A DNA stretch of 64,000 nt from Porphyromonas uenonis 60-3 (GTDB taxonomy: Bacteria; Bacteroidota; Bacteroidia; Bacteroidales; Porphyromonadaceae): the NCBI RefSeq assembly GCF_000174775.1, contig NZ_ACLR01000179.1:1-64000 (forward strand), read 5' to 3'. The position numbers were made by a program, and so were the translations under genes. The notes under the pieces were generated by a model. That model was not told the origin of the DNA, did no database searches, and worked only from the letters and a program-made list of their open reading frames with translations. Positions 33,573 to 43,025 of the stretch are shown here, one piece after another (within the stretch, counting starts at the first letter, position 1; each line of letters opens with the position of its first letter).

Positions 33573-35924
33573 ATGATGAACCTACGAAAACTACTATTTG
33601 CCCCCTTGGCGAGTCTGCTCTTCTTGCCACTCTACGGGGCTATTGACGAGAAGCCGGTAGTTACGGACTCGGTAATGAGCTACGAGCTGGACGAGGTACG
33701 GGTGATCACGAGTCGTCCACTACTACGTCAGGCAGGTCTGCTGATGAGCACGCCTGGCGCTATGAGCCTGGTGACTCCGACCATGATACGAGAGTATGAC
33801 ATCAAGCATCTCTCAGACTTGACGGGTGTCGTGCCTAATCTCTACATGCCGGACTATGGCTCACGTCTCACCTCGCCGATCTATATGCGTGGTATCGGGA
33901 CGCGTAGTGGCGGGCAGTCCACCGCTTTCTTTATCGATGGGGTACCAGTACTTAACCAGTCGATCAATCGCTACCTCCTCGGCATCGAGTCTATTGAGGT
34001 GATGAGCGGTGCTCACAGTAATATCTATGGTCGCAACGCTATGGCGGGAACGATCCTGCTGACCTCTCGCTCGCCTATTGACGATCCGGCACTGGATGTG
34101 CATGCTCGGGTGGGCAATCACGGTATCATCGAGGGGGCGACTAGACTGGCTCACGCTTTTAACTCCAAGGTGGGCCTTGCCCTCGGTGGGTACTATAATA
34201 GGAATAATGGGTTCTATACGAATGCTTTCGACGGTCGTTCTGCTGATGCTGAGGAGGCGTACGGTGCTAACCTACACTTCGAGTGGCGCCCCGATGCGAC
34301 GCAAAGACTTCGCCTGGCTGGTGTATGGGATGGAGTGCATCAGGGAGCTTTCCCCTATGCGATGATCCATCCTAAGAGTGGCGAGATGATGCCGATCAAT
34401 TACAATGCTCCTGGCTCCTATGATCGTACTATCGGTGAGGCGCGTCTGGCTTATGACAAGAGCTGGGACGAGATACGTCTAGACTTCACCACGAGCTATC
34501 AAGCGCTCAGAGATAACATGCTGATGGATCAGGACTACACGCCTCGGGATATCTTTACGATCAACCAGAGACAGCATCAGGATGCGGTGACGGCAGATCT
34601 TATCTTGCGCAACCGTGAGCAGACGACCTACAACTGGACTGTGGGTCTGAATGGTATCTACCAGATGAATCATATGGAGGTGCCGGTAGCGATCCGTCCC
34701 GAGGGCTTGATGGCGATGATACAGCCTGGGCTAAACAAGGCAAACAAGAATGACAAGGTGCCTGTACTCCTGACGGTCGATGCCTCTAAGGAGCGGGTCA
34801 ACCACAATCTCTTTGACAAGCGTAGCTACGGTGTCGCACTCTATCACGAGAGCAATCTGCACGAGCCGTTTGGCTGGACGGGCTTTGACCTTAACCTGGG
34901 CGTACGCCTTGATGCGGAGCGTCAGTCGATGGACTTCGATAGCGACTTTAGCCTAGGGCTAGACGTGGCTCCTAAGAAAAACCCCGATGCGAAGCATCAC
35001 TTTGATGTGACCAGTCGTCTGATGGGTCAGGGCGGGTATCAGGACTTCTTCCAGATCCTACCGAAGCTCTCACTGAGCTATCGCCCCACGGGTAGTAGCT
35101 ACCTCTTTGTCGCAGCCTCTAAGAGCTACAAGACGGGTGGTTACAATGAGCAGGTGATGACTGAGGTGCTCATGCAACAGGCTCAGCGCGAGATGATGGC
35201 GCTGGTTATGTCGCAGGGTAAGCAGCAGCCTCAGGTACAGACGGGCGACGCTAACCTAGCAGCCTTCAAGCCGGAGCATGCCTACAATCTAGAGCTGGGC
35301 GGACGTCTCCTGACGCTACAGGATCGCCTCTTCGTATCGGCTACGCTCTTCGGCTCGTGGATACGAGACCTTCAGGTAGCTCGCTTCGTCACGACGGGTA
35401 CGGGGCGTACGACGGTCAATGCGGGTAAGGCGCTCTCACTCGGTGCTGAGACGAGTATCAAGGCACGTCTATGGCGCTCGCTAACGATCTCGGCGCAGTA
35501 TGGCTATACGCATGCGACTTTCCAGGACTACCTCACGAGCCGTGCTAATCCTAAGGGTGGTGCTCCGATAGAGGTGAACTATAAGGGGAACTTTATCCCC
35601 TATGTCCCAGCACATACCTACGCTACGATGCTTCAGCTTGATGAGCCTATCCAGACTTCTTGGCTCAAGGGGGTACTTGCTTCTGTAGAGCTACGTGGCA
35701 ATGGTCCGATCTACTGGGACTCGGAGAATATGCACCAGCAGGCGCCCTACATGACGCTCGGCGCTCGCCTTGGCGTACGTCTCCCCTACGTTACGGTAAC
35801 CTTGTGGGGTCGTAACCTGACAGATACGCGCTATGCGACCTTCTACTTCCAGTCGTTTGGCAATTCGTTCCTCCAGCAGGCGCAGCCACGCAGCTTCGGG
35901 GCAGACCTCTCCTTCCACTTCTAG
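33573..35924 (+). CDS. TonB-dependent outer membrane receptor
   Basis: I start at ATG 33573 (MMNLRKLLFAPLASLLFLP), just downstream of the promoter; a frame from 33546 would start in the promoter. 783 residues. After the signal peptide comes a TonB box region (YELDEVRVITSRP), a plug domain (MIREYDIKHLSDLTGVVPN, YMRGIGTRSGGQSTAFFIDG) and a 22-strand barrel ending in FGADLSFHF. It lacks the N-terminal carboxypeptidase-like domain of SusC transporters. This suggests an iron, heme or cobalamin type receptor; the substrate is unknown. No partner lipoprotein is adjacent. A hairpin terminator follows at 35952. Confidence 0.92.
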   Translation: MMNLRKLLFAPLASLLFLPLYGAIDEKPVVTDSVMSYELDEVRVITSRPLLRQAGLLMSTPGAMSLVTPTMIREYDIKHLSDLTGVVPNLYMPDYGSRLTSPIYMRGIGTRSGGQSTAFFIDGVPVLNQSINRYLLGIESIEVMSGAHSNIYGRNAMAGTILLTSRSPIDDPALDVHARVGNHGIIEGATRLAHAFNSKVGLALGGYYNRNNGFYTNAFDGRSADAEEAYGANLHFEWRPDATQRLRLAGVWDGVHQGAFPYAMIHPKSGEMMPINYNAPGSYDRTIGEARLAYDKSWDEIRLDFTTSYQALRDNMLMDQDYTPRDIFTINQRQHQDAVTADLILRNREQTTYNWTVGLNGIYQMNHMEVPVAIRPEGLMAMIQPGLNKANKNDKVPVLLTVDASKERVNHNLFDKRSYGVALYHESNLHEPFGWTGFDLNLGVRLDAERQSMDFDSDFSLGLDVAPKKNPDAKHHFDVTSRLMGQGGYQDFFQILPKLSLSYRPTGSSYLFVAASKSYKTGGYNEQVMTEVLMQQAQREMMALVMSQGKQQPQVQTGDANLAAFKPEHAYNLELGGRLLTLQDRLFVSATLFGSWIRDLQVARFVTTGTGRTTVNAGKALSLGAETSIKARLWRSLTISAQYGYTHATFQDYLTSRANPKGGAPIEVNYKGNFIPYVPAHTYATMLQLDEPIQTSWLKGVLASVELRGNGPIYWDSENMHQQAPYMTLGARLGVRLPYVTVTLWGRNLTDTRYATFYFQSFGNSFLQQAQPRSFGADLSFHF

Positions 35925-35951
35925 AGAGGCTTCTCGGTTAGCCCATTTCAC

Positions 35952-35993
35952 AAGAATAGCCACCCACTCGCTGTAGGGAGGGTGGCTATTCTT
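35952..35993. terminator. Bidirectional terminator
   Basis: Perfect 13-bp stem AAGAATAGCCACC / GGTGGCTATTCTT (35952-35964 with 35981-35993), between the converging TonB receptor and O-antigen-ligase-like genes. A TATATTATATA stretch follows on the plus strand. Confidence 0.8.
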
Positions 35994-36013
35994 ATATTAT
36001 ATATAGGGGCTGG

Positions 36014-37549
36014 TTAGTCGGCTCGTTGGAGCTTGTCGTCGCCCTGCGTGCTGAGCGCTAAGCAGAGGAGGAACATGACCCCGACAACGTATCGGTGGAT
36101 GAAGCTCAGGAGGTCTACGTTGCAGAGGATGATCCATAAGGAGGTTAGGACGACGAGAGCCACATTACGCTGACGCCGAGCAATCCAAAGCATAGATCCG
36201 AGGATCGATATCCAGAGCAAGAGTCCTATAATACCACTCTGGACGAGCATCTGCATGTATTGATTGTGAAACTGTACGATAATGCTTTCTTGCTCTATAT
36301 TGACTGGCAGAGGTAGTAAGAGATTGTAGGCATAGTCTAGCCCGCCCCCGATCCAGATGGGTATCTCTCTGAGAGCCTGATAGCTCATCTGCAGGAGTTC
36401 GTTGCGTATTCCTCCCTCTAGATAGCCAGCAGTGAGATGAGGTGACGTAGTATAGACGAGGGATACGAGGATAGCTCCAGCGAGCATGAGATAGGACATA
36501 AGGTAGGGCTGACGTCGTGTGACTTTCACCCAGTCAAGGAGCTTGCAAGCGACAGCATAGGCGACCAAGAGGAGCGCCATGAGTAGCAGATAGCGAGCCT
36601 GCAAGGCATAGGCGTAGAGGATGACCCCTAGTAGTAGGCACTCAGCCTGAAGGCGTAGAGAGCGACTACTACTACGTATGGTCATCACGATGGGGGTCAA
36701 AAGGAATATACCGACGTAGGTGTAGTGGGTGAAGGTAAAGGGCATGAGCATATGGGTGGTGCTTATCACGAAGCCTGCGTCATGTAGATAATCCTTACTG
36801 AGCGTGAGCGTGATGAGCGGACTACTGCCACAGCTGATTAGTAGAGCATAGAAGAAGGTGAGGACGGTCACGATGTAAATCCACCCGATACGTAGCGCAC
36901 CTAGCCAAAAGCTCCGTAGGAGTCGCTGCGAGGGTCCACTATAGATGAGGAAGCAGAGGGGGACTAGGAATAACCAGATCTCTTTATCCCAATAGTCCAG
37001 CGCACGCTCCCGACTGGAGGACCATGCCAAGGCTACGATAGCGGTGTAGAGGGCATAGAGTGCGGCACAAAGGGCTAGAGGATAGAGCGACCTAGCTCGA
37101 AGGGTCTGTAGGAGATTGCCTTGTCGCCTCCAACGGTTATCAATGAGTATACCGAGGAGGAAGGGCGTTACCAAGCCAAGGTAAGTAGGCACGATGCCGA
37201 GCAATAGATTTGCATAGCCTAAGCCGAAGCAGAGGAGGGGTGCGAAGTGATGTCGGTAGTCTAGCTTTGCGCCAGTCGTACGAGCCTCCCTTTTTGCCAA
37301 GATCCATGGAAGGAGCAAGGCTCCAAAGACCATGAGCAGGCTCACGGTGAGGAGCAAGGGAGTGTAGCGAAGTACATCTGCGGCTAGGAGCGAGTCTGGT
37401 GTGTGCCGAGGATAGGCTCCCGTGAGGGCTACGATGCCTACGACGATGAGTGCGATACCTACGACAACTACGTAGAAGTAGCGCGAGAGGCAACTCACTA
37501 GACGAGAGCTTGACGTGTGCGCCTCGGTGGTGGAGGTGTGGGATGACAT
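36014..37549 (-). CDS. O-antigen ligase / polymerase-like membrane protein
   Basis: 511 residues with about twelve hydrophobic segments. A long periplasmic loop lies between the later helices, and ELLQMSYQALREIPIWIGGG with a nearby VQFHNQYMQMLVQSGIIG matches the Wzy_C signature of O-antigen ligase and polymerase proteins. It would polymerise or ligate surface polysaccharide at the inner membrane. It lies downstream of a lipid A acyltransferase gene, which supports a role in lipopolysaccharide. It is the last gene of the minus-strand run from hpt. Confidence 0.85.
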   Translation of the reverse strand: MSSHTSTTEAHTSSSRLVSCLSRYFYVVVVGIALIVVGIVALTGAYPRHTPDSLLAADVLRYTPLLLTVSLLMVFGALLLPWILAKREARTTGAKLDYRHHFAPLLCFGLGYANLLLGIVPTYLGLVTPFLLGILIDNRWRRQGNLLQTLRARSLYPLALCAALYALYTAIVALAWSSSRERALDYWDKEIWLFLVPLCFLIYSGPSQRLLRSFWLGALRIGWIYIVTVLTFFYALLISCGSSPLITLTLSKDYLHDAGFVISTTHMLMPFTFTHYTYVGIFLLTPIVMTIRSSSRSLRLQAECLLLGVILYAYALQARYLLLMALLLVAYAVACKLLDWVKVTRRQPYLMSYLMLAGAILVSLVYTTSPHLTAGYLEGGIRNELLQMSYQALREIPIWIGGGLDYAYNLLLPLPVNIEQESIIVQFHNQYMQMLVQSGIIGLLLWISILGSMLWIARRQRNVALVVLTSLWIILCNVDLLSFIHRYVVGVMFLLCLALSTQGDDKLQRAD

Positions 37550-37563
37550 ATAATGTATGGGTA

Positions 37564-38541
37564 TTACTTTTGATGCAGATCACGACAGCGTGGTGAGTAG
37601 ACCACCTGCGGGAAGTCGTGCGGGTCAAAGCGCCAGCGCTTATGGCTCCAGAGCCAGCGGTGGGGTGCCAAGCGAATGTTTTCCTCTAGCAGTGTCACGT
37701 AGTCGTCGACGAGCTGGTATTGTATTTCGCTCGTCGGATGCTCACAGAGCAGACGGAAGGTGCCGACCCACTGCTTCGCCTGGTCGTCATGGCGTATCTC
37801 ATAGAAGAGGAGCGGTATCTGTAGCTTGGTAGCTAGATGGCTCCACCCTGTGACAAAGGGGGTGGTGCGTCCGAAGAGCGACGAGGCGTAGCGCATCTGC
37901 TCGTAGTCAGGAGACTGGTCGGCCAGCAGACAGTACATCTGCAAGCGCTCCCCTTCTTGTTCACCTCGGTGACGTATGAGCGTACGAGCTAGCTGCATCA
38001 TCTCAATACAGCGAGCGTGGTGTAGCTCCCGCATCTCATGGGTGAGCTGGTCTGCGACAGGATCGTGCAGCTGCTTATAGATGACGTGTAGCTGATAGCG
38101 ACTACGGTCTAGGTGTAGTGCTGAGGAGCCCATCAGTTCCCAGGGACCAATGTGTCCCAAGAGAACGAAGACCTGTCGGTGCCCTGCCTCGTAGAGTTGG
38201 TCCAGTAGCTCCGTCTGCTCAAGACGAAAGAGCTGGCGCACCTGCTCGTCAGAGCCGTAAGCGTAGCGAGCCTCGTGAAGCATCAGCTCTGCAAGGTGAC
38301 GGTAGAAGCGCTTGCCGACAGCCTTTTGCTCAGCGGGAGAGAGATACGTGAGCGTGAGACGAATGTTTTCCTCCACCACCTGACGGCGGTACTTAAAGAG
38401 ATGATAAAGGAGCCAGTCCAATGCAGGGACCAGTACCTTGTCAACGAAAGAGCGGGGCAAGCGTGCCAAGCCCCGCAATGTAGAGCGCATCAGCCGAAGG
38501 CTTAGTCGCTGCCATCGTGTGAGCTGGTTACTCTGCGCCAT
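37564..38541 (-). CDS. Lipid A biosynthesis acyltransferase (LpxL-like)
   Basis: 325 residues. An N-terminal membrane-associated helix precedes the LpxL/HtrB domain. The catalytic H-x4-E motif is in VLLGHIGPWELMG. Further family sequence is YCLLADQSPDYEQMRYASSLFG and FVTGWSHLATKLQIPLLFYE. It adds a secondary acyl chain to lipid A at the inner membrane. The start overlaps the hflX stop by 14 bp, suggesting translational coupling. The Wzy-like gene follows 14 bp later. Confidence 0.92.
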   Translation of the reverse strand: MAQSNQLTRWQRLSLRLMRSTLRGLARLPRSFVDKVLVPALDWLLYHLFKYRRQVVEENIRLTLTYLSPAEQKAVGKRFYRHLAELMLHEARYAYGSDEQVRQLFRLEQTELLDQLYEAGHRQVFVLLGHIGPWELMGSSALHLDRSRYQLHVIYKQLHDPVADQLTHEMRELHHARCIEMMQLARTLIRHRGEQEGERLQMYCLLADQSPDYEQMRYASSLFGRTTPFVTGWSHLATKLQIPLLFYEIRHDDQAKQWVGTFRLLCEHPTSEIQYQLVDDYVTLLEENIRLAPHRWLWSHKRWRFDPHDFPQVVYSPRCRDLHQK

Positions 38542-39763
38542 CGTCCGTCAGATCGCTATAGTCCTGGTAGAGGAAGTCGTTGTAGGGGTAGCGCTGTATG
38601 TGGATCTCCTTGACACGATCGTAGAGGAGTCGGCGTAGCTCGTCCATACCTTCGCCCGTACGTGCCGAGATGAAGGTACAGTCATTGCCCATGCGCGCCA
38701 TCCAGCTCTTCTCCAGCTCCTCCCGTGTGCGGTTAAGCTTGGTCGCTGGCGTCAGATCGTCGGGATCTTTGGGGATATGCTGGTAAGCGTCGATCTTGTT
38801 GAAGACCAATATCTGCGGTTTGTCGCCCAGCGCATCAATCTCTCGGAGCGTCTCCGTGACTACTGCTATCTGATCCTCAAACTCGGGGTGCGAAATGTCC
38901 ACAACGTGCAGGATCAGGTCCGACTCGCGCACCTCGTCAAGGGTACTCTTGAACGACTCCACCAGCTGTGTCGGGAGCTTGCGTATGAAGCCCACAGTGT
39001 CTGCTAGGAGGAAGGCAAGATTGCCCAAAACGACCTTGCGAACGGTCGTGTCGAGCGTCGCAAAGAGCTTGTTCTCGGCAAAGATGTCGCTCTTAGCGAG
39101 GACATTCATCAGCGTAGACTTACCCACATTCGTGTAGCCGACGAGAGCAACGCGCACCATCTTGCCACGGTTCTGACGCTGTACGCTCTTCTGCTTGTCA
39201 ATCTTCTTGAGCTGCTCCTTGAGCTGTGAGATCTTGCGGAGGATGATCCTTCGGTCGGTCTCCAGCTGCGTCTCGCCTGGTCCACGTAGTCCGATGTTAC
39301 CACCACGCTGTCGCTCGAGGTGCGTCCACAGTCGGGTCAGACGCGGGAGCATATATTGGTACTGCGCCATCTCCACCTGCGTCTTGGCGTGAGCCGTCTG
39401 CGCTCTTGTGGCGAAGATGTCAAGTATCAGCGAAGTACGGTCCAGAATGCGAATGCCTAGCTGGCGCTCTATGTTGCGCAGCTGATTGGGTGCCAGCTCA
39501 TCGTCAAAGATTGCCAGCCCCACCTCGTGGGCAGAGACATACTCGGCGATCTCGTCGAGCTTGCCTTTGCCCACAAAGGTGGCGGGGTTCGGCGTGTCAA
39601 GACGCTGTAAGAAGCGCGCCACAGGCTCCGCCCCCGCAGTCTCTGAGAGAAAGGCCAGCTCATCAAGGTACTCCTCCGCCTGCGTCTCCGAGACATCGGG
39701 CGTGATGAGCCCCACGAGGATCGTGCGCTCACTAGATTGAGAAGTCTTGATAAACTCTTTCAT
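38528..39763 (-). CDS. hflX: GTPase HflX
   Basis: 411 residues. An N-terminal HflX domain contains FVGKGKLDEIAEYV and IRILDRTSLILDIFATRA, then a glycine-rich linker GNIGLRGPGETQLETDRR. The G domain has GYTNVGKSTLMNVL (G1), DTVGFIRKLP (G3) and FNKID (G4). HflX binds the large ribosomal subunit and rescues or splits stalled ribosomes. It is flanked by pgl upstream (9 bp) and the LpxL-like gene downstream (overlap). Confidence 0.96.
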   Translation of the reverse strand: MKEFIKTSQSSERTILVGLITPDVSETQAEEYLDELAFLSETAGAEPVARFLQRLDTPNPATFVGKGKLDEIAEYVSAHEVGLAIFDDELAPNQLRNIERQLGIRILDRTSLILDIFATRAQTAHAKTQVEMAQYQYMLPRLTRLWTHLERQRGGNIGLRGPGETQLETDRRIILRKISQLKEQLKKIDKQKSVQRQNRGKMVRVALVGYTNVGKSTLMNVLAKSDIFAENKLFATLDTTVRKVVLGNLAFLLADTVGFIRKLPTQLVESFKSTLDEVRESDLILHVVDISHPEFEDQIAVVTETLREIDALGDKPQILVFNKIDAYQHIPKDPDDLTPATKLNRTREELEKSWMARMGNDCTFISARTGEGMDELRRLLYDRVKEIHIQRYPYNDFLYQDYSDLTDDGAE

Positions 39764-39772
39764 ACAGGAGGA

Positions 39773-40510
39773 CTAATAGATAGCGTACGACTTCTCACGC
39801 ATCGCCTGATCATCGGCGAAGAGATGTACCCAGGGAATCTTCGCTGCAAGGAAATTGGCGGGATAAGCCTTCGCCTCGGGCAGTAGATTGACAATGTGTC
39901 CCACAGCGTGGCGCACATCCTGTCCGAGTGCGAGGAAGACCAGACGCTTAGACTCTTCGAGCGCCTCCAGCGTGACGGTAACCAGCTGACGCTGCTCCCC
40001 CTGCTCGGTGGTCATCTCGTTGGGCGCAAAGACATCGTCCGAGATGTACAGCTCCACCTGATCGGGATAGACCCCAGCGAGGTGACCGTCCACGCCCATC
40101 TCCAGGAGAGCTAGGTCAAACTGCGGGTGACCGTCCAAGTGTCGTACACGCTCCGCCAGATGTTGCTGCAGAGCCGACGCAGCCTGTGCGGGCTCTTGTG
40201 CGGGCTCCTCCAGAGCGTGGATATGATCCGCAGGAATCTGTAGCGGATCAAAGAGCAAGCGCTGTAGTCGCGAGCGGTGCGCTAGGTCAGCTCCGCCCAG
40301 CTGCTCGTGAAGGAGGTAAAAGTGTACCCGATCCCACGCTATGCGACTGCGCCAAGGCTCCGAGGTGAGCGCCTTTGCCAAGATCTCCGCATGCTCCTCT
40401 AGAGAGAGCGCTAGATGAAAGTCGCCTTCGGTCGCCTCAACCGCCTCAGCGATAAACTGTGCGAGCTGTGTCGTGACTAGCTCGGGAGTACTGTATTGAT
40501 GATAGTTCAT
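39773..40510 (-). CDS. pgl: 6-phosphogluconolactonase
   Basis: 245 residues, similar to the NagB/DevB-type lactonases. Family features include HFYLLHEQLG, LALLEMGVDGHLAGVYPD and YPANFLAAKIPWVHLFAD. It hydrolyses 6-phosphogluconolactone in the oxidative pentose phosphate pathway. It is not next to zwf or gnd in this window; its neighbours are obgE and hflX, an arrangement based on strand more than pathway. The second catalytic region matches pgl better than glucosamine-6-phosphate deaminase. Confidence 0.88.
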   Translation of the reverse strand: MNYHQYSTPELVTTQLAQFIAEAVEATEGDFHLALSLEEHAEILAKALTSEPWRSRIAWDRVHFYLLHEQLGGADLAHRSRLQRLLFDPLQIPADHIHALEEPAQEPAQAASALQQHLAERVRHLDGHPQFDLALLEMGVDGHLAGVYPDQVELYISDDVFAPNEMTTEQGEQRQLVTVTLEALEESKRLVFLALGQDVRHAVGHIVNLLPEAKAYPANFLAAKIPWVHLFADDQAMREKSYAIY

Positions 40511-40573
40511 AGGGTATATGCTAAGTTAGTAGTTATAAGATAAAAGAGTCGAGACCATCATCCTCGTAGGCAG

Positions 40574-41713
40574 TTACTCCTCCCAGATGATGTCATCGAT
40601 GAGGTCGTGATCCTCCTCCACCTTAAGCTTAGGTAGCGGATTATCTGGATCATCGTCCTCTTGTGTGGTTCGGTCATTGAGCGGTTGGCGCAGGATCTCG
40701 TTCGGATCATGTAGCGAGGGCGCATTGATCTCTCGCCATATCAGGTCCTTCAGTTCGGTCAGACCTCGCTGCGCTACGGCAGAGATAAAGATCGTCGGCA
40801 CCTCTTCGGGCAGCGTCTCCGAGACCAGATCGATAAGCTCGCTGTCCGCCATATCTATCTTGGTGATCGCCAGGATGTGTCGCTTGTTGATCAGGCCCGG
40901 ATTGTACTCCTCCAGCTCACGGCATAGCATCCGATACTCGGCAGTGATGTCGGGGCTGTCAATAGGCACCATAAAAAGCAAGATCGAGTTGCGCTCGATA
41001 TGTCTGAGGAAGCGAAGTCCTAATCCCTTGCCCTCGGCAGCTCCCTCGATGATGCCTGGGATGTCCGCCATTACGAAGGAGCGGTTGTCACGATAGGAGA
41101 CCATCCCCAGGTTTGGCTGTAGCGTCGTGAAGGGGTAGTCCGCAATCTTAGGCTTCGCCGCTGAGAGCGCTGCTAGGAGCGTTGACTTACCCGCATTGGG
41201 CAGGCCAACCAGTCCCACATCGGCCAGCGTCTTAAGCTGTAGTACCACGAGACGCTCCTGACTCGGTTCACCAGGCTGTGCGTAGCGAGGCGCTTGGTTT
41301 GTTGATGTTTTGAAGAAGTTATTGCCCTTGCCTCCACGACCGCCAGGGAGGAGCAGGTGCCGCTCGCCATGCTGCGACACATCTAGTATAAACTCTCCCG
41401 TCGTGGCGTCATGCACGCTCGTCCCGCAAGGCACCTCAATGACAATGTCGGGCGCATCGGCACCCGTCTGTAACTTAGCACCGCCCGCTCCGCCACTCTC
41501 AGCGATGATATGACGGTTGTAGCGCAGGTGTAGGAGCGTCCAGTAGTTTTGGTTAGCCTCTATATAGATGCTACCCCCATGGCCACCGTCACCTCCGTCT
41601 GGGCCACCCTTGGGGATGTACTTCTCACGACGAAAGTGTGCCGATCCTCTCCCGCCCTTGCCTGAGCGGAGATAGATCTTGACATAATCTACAAAGTTGC
41701 TCTCACCTGCCAT
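40574..41713 (-). CDS. obgE: Obg-family GTPase
   Basis: 379 residues. An N-terminal glycine-rich Obg fold (YLRSGKGGRGSAHFRREKY, GGPDGGDGGHGGSIYIEA) covers about 1-155. The G domain has GLPNAGKSTLLAALS (G1), FVMADIPGIIEGA (G3) and ITKID (G4). The C-terminal 50 residues are acidic and lack a defined OCT fold. Obg is an essential ribosome-assembly and stress GTPase. It is 7 bp downstream of adk. Confidence 0.96.
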   Translation of the reverse strand: MAGESNFVDYVKIYLRSGKGGRGSAHFRREKYIPKGGPDGGDGGHGGSIYIEANQNYWTLLHLRYNRHIIAESGGAGGAKLQTGADAPDIVIEVPCGTSVHDATTGEFILDVSQHGERHLLLPGGRGGKGNNFFKTSTNQAPRYAQPGEPSQERLVVLQLKTLADVGLVGLPNAGKSTLLAALSAAKPKIADYPFTTLQPNLGMVSYRDNRSFVMADIPGIIEGAAEGKGLGLRFLRHIERNSILLFMVPIDSPDITAEYRMLCRELEEYNPGLINKRHILAITKIDMADSELIDLVSETLPEEVPTIFISAVAQRGLTELKDLIWREINAPSLHDPNEILRQPLNDRTTQEDDDPDNPLPKLKVEEDHDLIDDIIWEE

Positions 41714-41720
41714 TGTTTAC

Positions 41721-42305
41721 TTAATTGTCCTGTAAGCTCTTGTCTATAGCCACAAAGATAGCCTCCGTGATCTCCTCTATGGAGCCAGCGCCCGGCACCT
41801 CGTAGTGTAGCCCCTTGCGGTGGTAGTAGTCTACGATCGGGAGCGTACGCTCGTTGTAGACACGTATGCGGTCAGCGATTACCTCGGGCGTATCATCAGC
41901 GCGGCCCTCTATCTTGGCACGATTGAGGAGTCGTGTACGGAGCTCCTCTTCGGGCACCTTGAGCTCGATCAAGCAGTCCACGCTCGTCTTATCCTTCTCT
42001 AGGAGTGCATCCAGCGCCTCAGCCTGAGCAACCGTACGGGGGAAGCCATCGAAGATAACGCCATCGACACCCTCGGGCAGATGGTGTAGCTCGTTACCTA
42101 TAAGGTCGATGATAGTCTCGTCATCTACGAGATGTCCCTGAGAGATGATACTCTGCACGCGCTTGCCTAGAGGAGACTCACGAGCTATCTCTTGGCGTAG
42201 TAGATCGCCTGTAGAGATATGCTCTAGGTGATAACGCTGCTCGATGAAGCGACTCTGTGTACCCTTGCCAGCGCCAGGAGCGCCGAAGATTATTACGTGG
42301 ATCAT
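41721..42305 (-). CDS. adk: Adenylate kinase, short form
   Basis: 194 residues. The P-loop FGAPGAGKGTQS lies at the N-terminus, with FDGFPRTVAQAEALDALL in the middle. The lid is short and has no zinc-binding cysteines, so this is the short-lid type. It converts AMP and ATP into two ADP in the cytoplasm. It lies between hpt (56 bp upstream) and obgE, an order common in Bacteroidales. Confidence 0.96.
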   Translation of the reverse strand: MIHVIIFGAPGAGKGTQSRFIEQRYHLEHISTGDLLRQEIARESPLGKRVQSIISQGHLVDDETIIDLIGNELHHLPEGVDGVIFDGFPRTVAQAEALDALLEKDKTSVDCLIELKVPEEELRTRLLNRAKIEGRADDTPEVIADRIRVYNERTLPIVDYYHRKGLHYEVPGAGSIEEITEAIFVAIDKSLQDN

Positions 42306-42361
42306 TGCTTTTAATAGTGGTTTAGATGGTCTCTGTGGACCGTATGATTATTCCTGTAAGA

Positions 42362-42904
42362 TTACTCTTTAAGTATATAGATGTCATCGAGCATACGTCC
42401 TCGGTCGTTGTAGTCGAGGCCGTGGCCGACGATGAAACTGTTGTGGATCTCCATACCCACATAGTCGGCATGGATAGGACACTGGAGCGCCTCAGGCTTG
42501 AGTAGCATAGTGGCGATGCGTACATCGGCAGCGCCATCGGCGAGAAACTTCTCCTTGAGCTTCATCATCGTAAAGCCCGTGTCGATCAGATCCTCTATGA
42601 TGATGACCAGACGGCCCGCCAGAGGCGTTGTCACAGGCATCACCTCCTTAAGCTGGTAGGTGCTCCCCATGCCAGAGTAGCTGGAGTAGCGTGCGAAGGC
42701 CACCTCAGCAGACGTATTGATCGCTTGCAGCAATTCTGCGGCAAACATGAAGGAGCCGTTCATAATGCAGACAAAGAGTGGATCGCATCCCTCCGTGTCT
42801 TGGCGTATCTGCTCCGCTAGTCGCCGTGTGGCAGCACGTAGCTGCTCGCCCTTGATGTATGGTACAAAGGTCTTGTCGTGTACTATAATCTCCTGGTCAG
42901 TCAT
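42362..42904 (-). CDS. hpt: Hypoxanthine phosphoribosyltransferase
   Basis: 180 residues, type I phosphoribosyltransferase. The PRPP-binding loop is VIIIEDLIDTGFTM with the acidic pair. Also visible are CIMNGSFMFAAELL and the C-terminal VGHGLDYNDRGRMLDDIY, which contacts the purine base. It salvages hypoxanthine and guanine. It heads the run hpt, adk, obgE, pgl, hflX. Its mRNA begins with a GC-rich hairpin (42922-42947). Confidence 0.95.
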   Translation of the reverse strand: MTDQEIIVHDKTFVPYIKGEQLRAATRRLAEQIRQDTEGCDPLFVCIMNGSFMFAAELLQAINTSAEVAFARYSSYSGMGSTYQLKEVMPVTTPLAGRLVIIIEDLIDTGFTMMKLKEKFLADGAADVRIATMLLKPEALQCPIHADYVGMEIHNSFIVGHGLDYNDRGRMLDDIYILKE

Positions 42905-42921
42905 AGTGAAAATAACAAGCT

Positions 42922-42957
42922 GGCGGTCTCACATAGCGGAGGCCGCCTTCTTTTTTT
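42922..42957 (+). terminator. Hairpin in the hpt 5' leader, terminator-like on plus
   Basis: A 9-bp stem GGCGGTCTC / GAGGCCGCC (42922-42930 with 42939-42947) with an 8-nt loop, followed on the plus strand by TTCTTTTTTT. It looks like an intrinsic terminator for the plus strand, but no plus-strand gene lies upstream. On the minus strand it forms the 5' end of the hpt mRNA. Confidence 0.55.
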
Positions 42958-42973
42958 ACTGTTATGTGTAGCA

Positions 42974-42981
42974 CAAAGGTA
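42974..42981 (-). promoter_or_regulatory. hpt promoter -7 box
   Basis: Minus-strand TACCTTTG, 69 bp upstream of the hpt start. A heptamer array lies about 45 bp further upstream. Confidence 0.6.
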
Positions 42982-43025
42982 CAAAAATAGGTAATGTCCC
43001 ACCTCACCCCCTCACGCCAACACCT

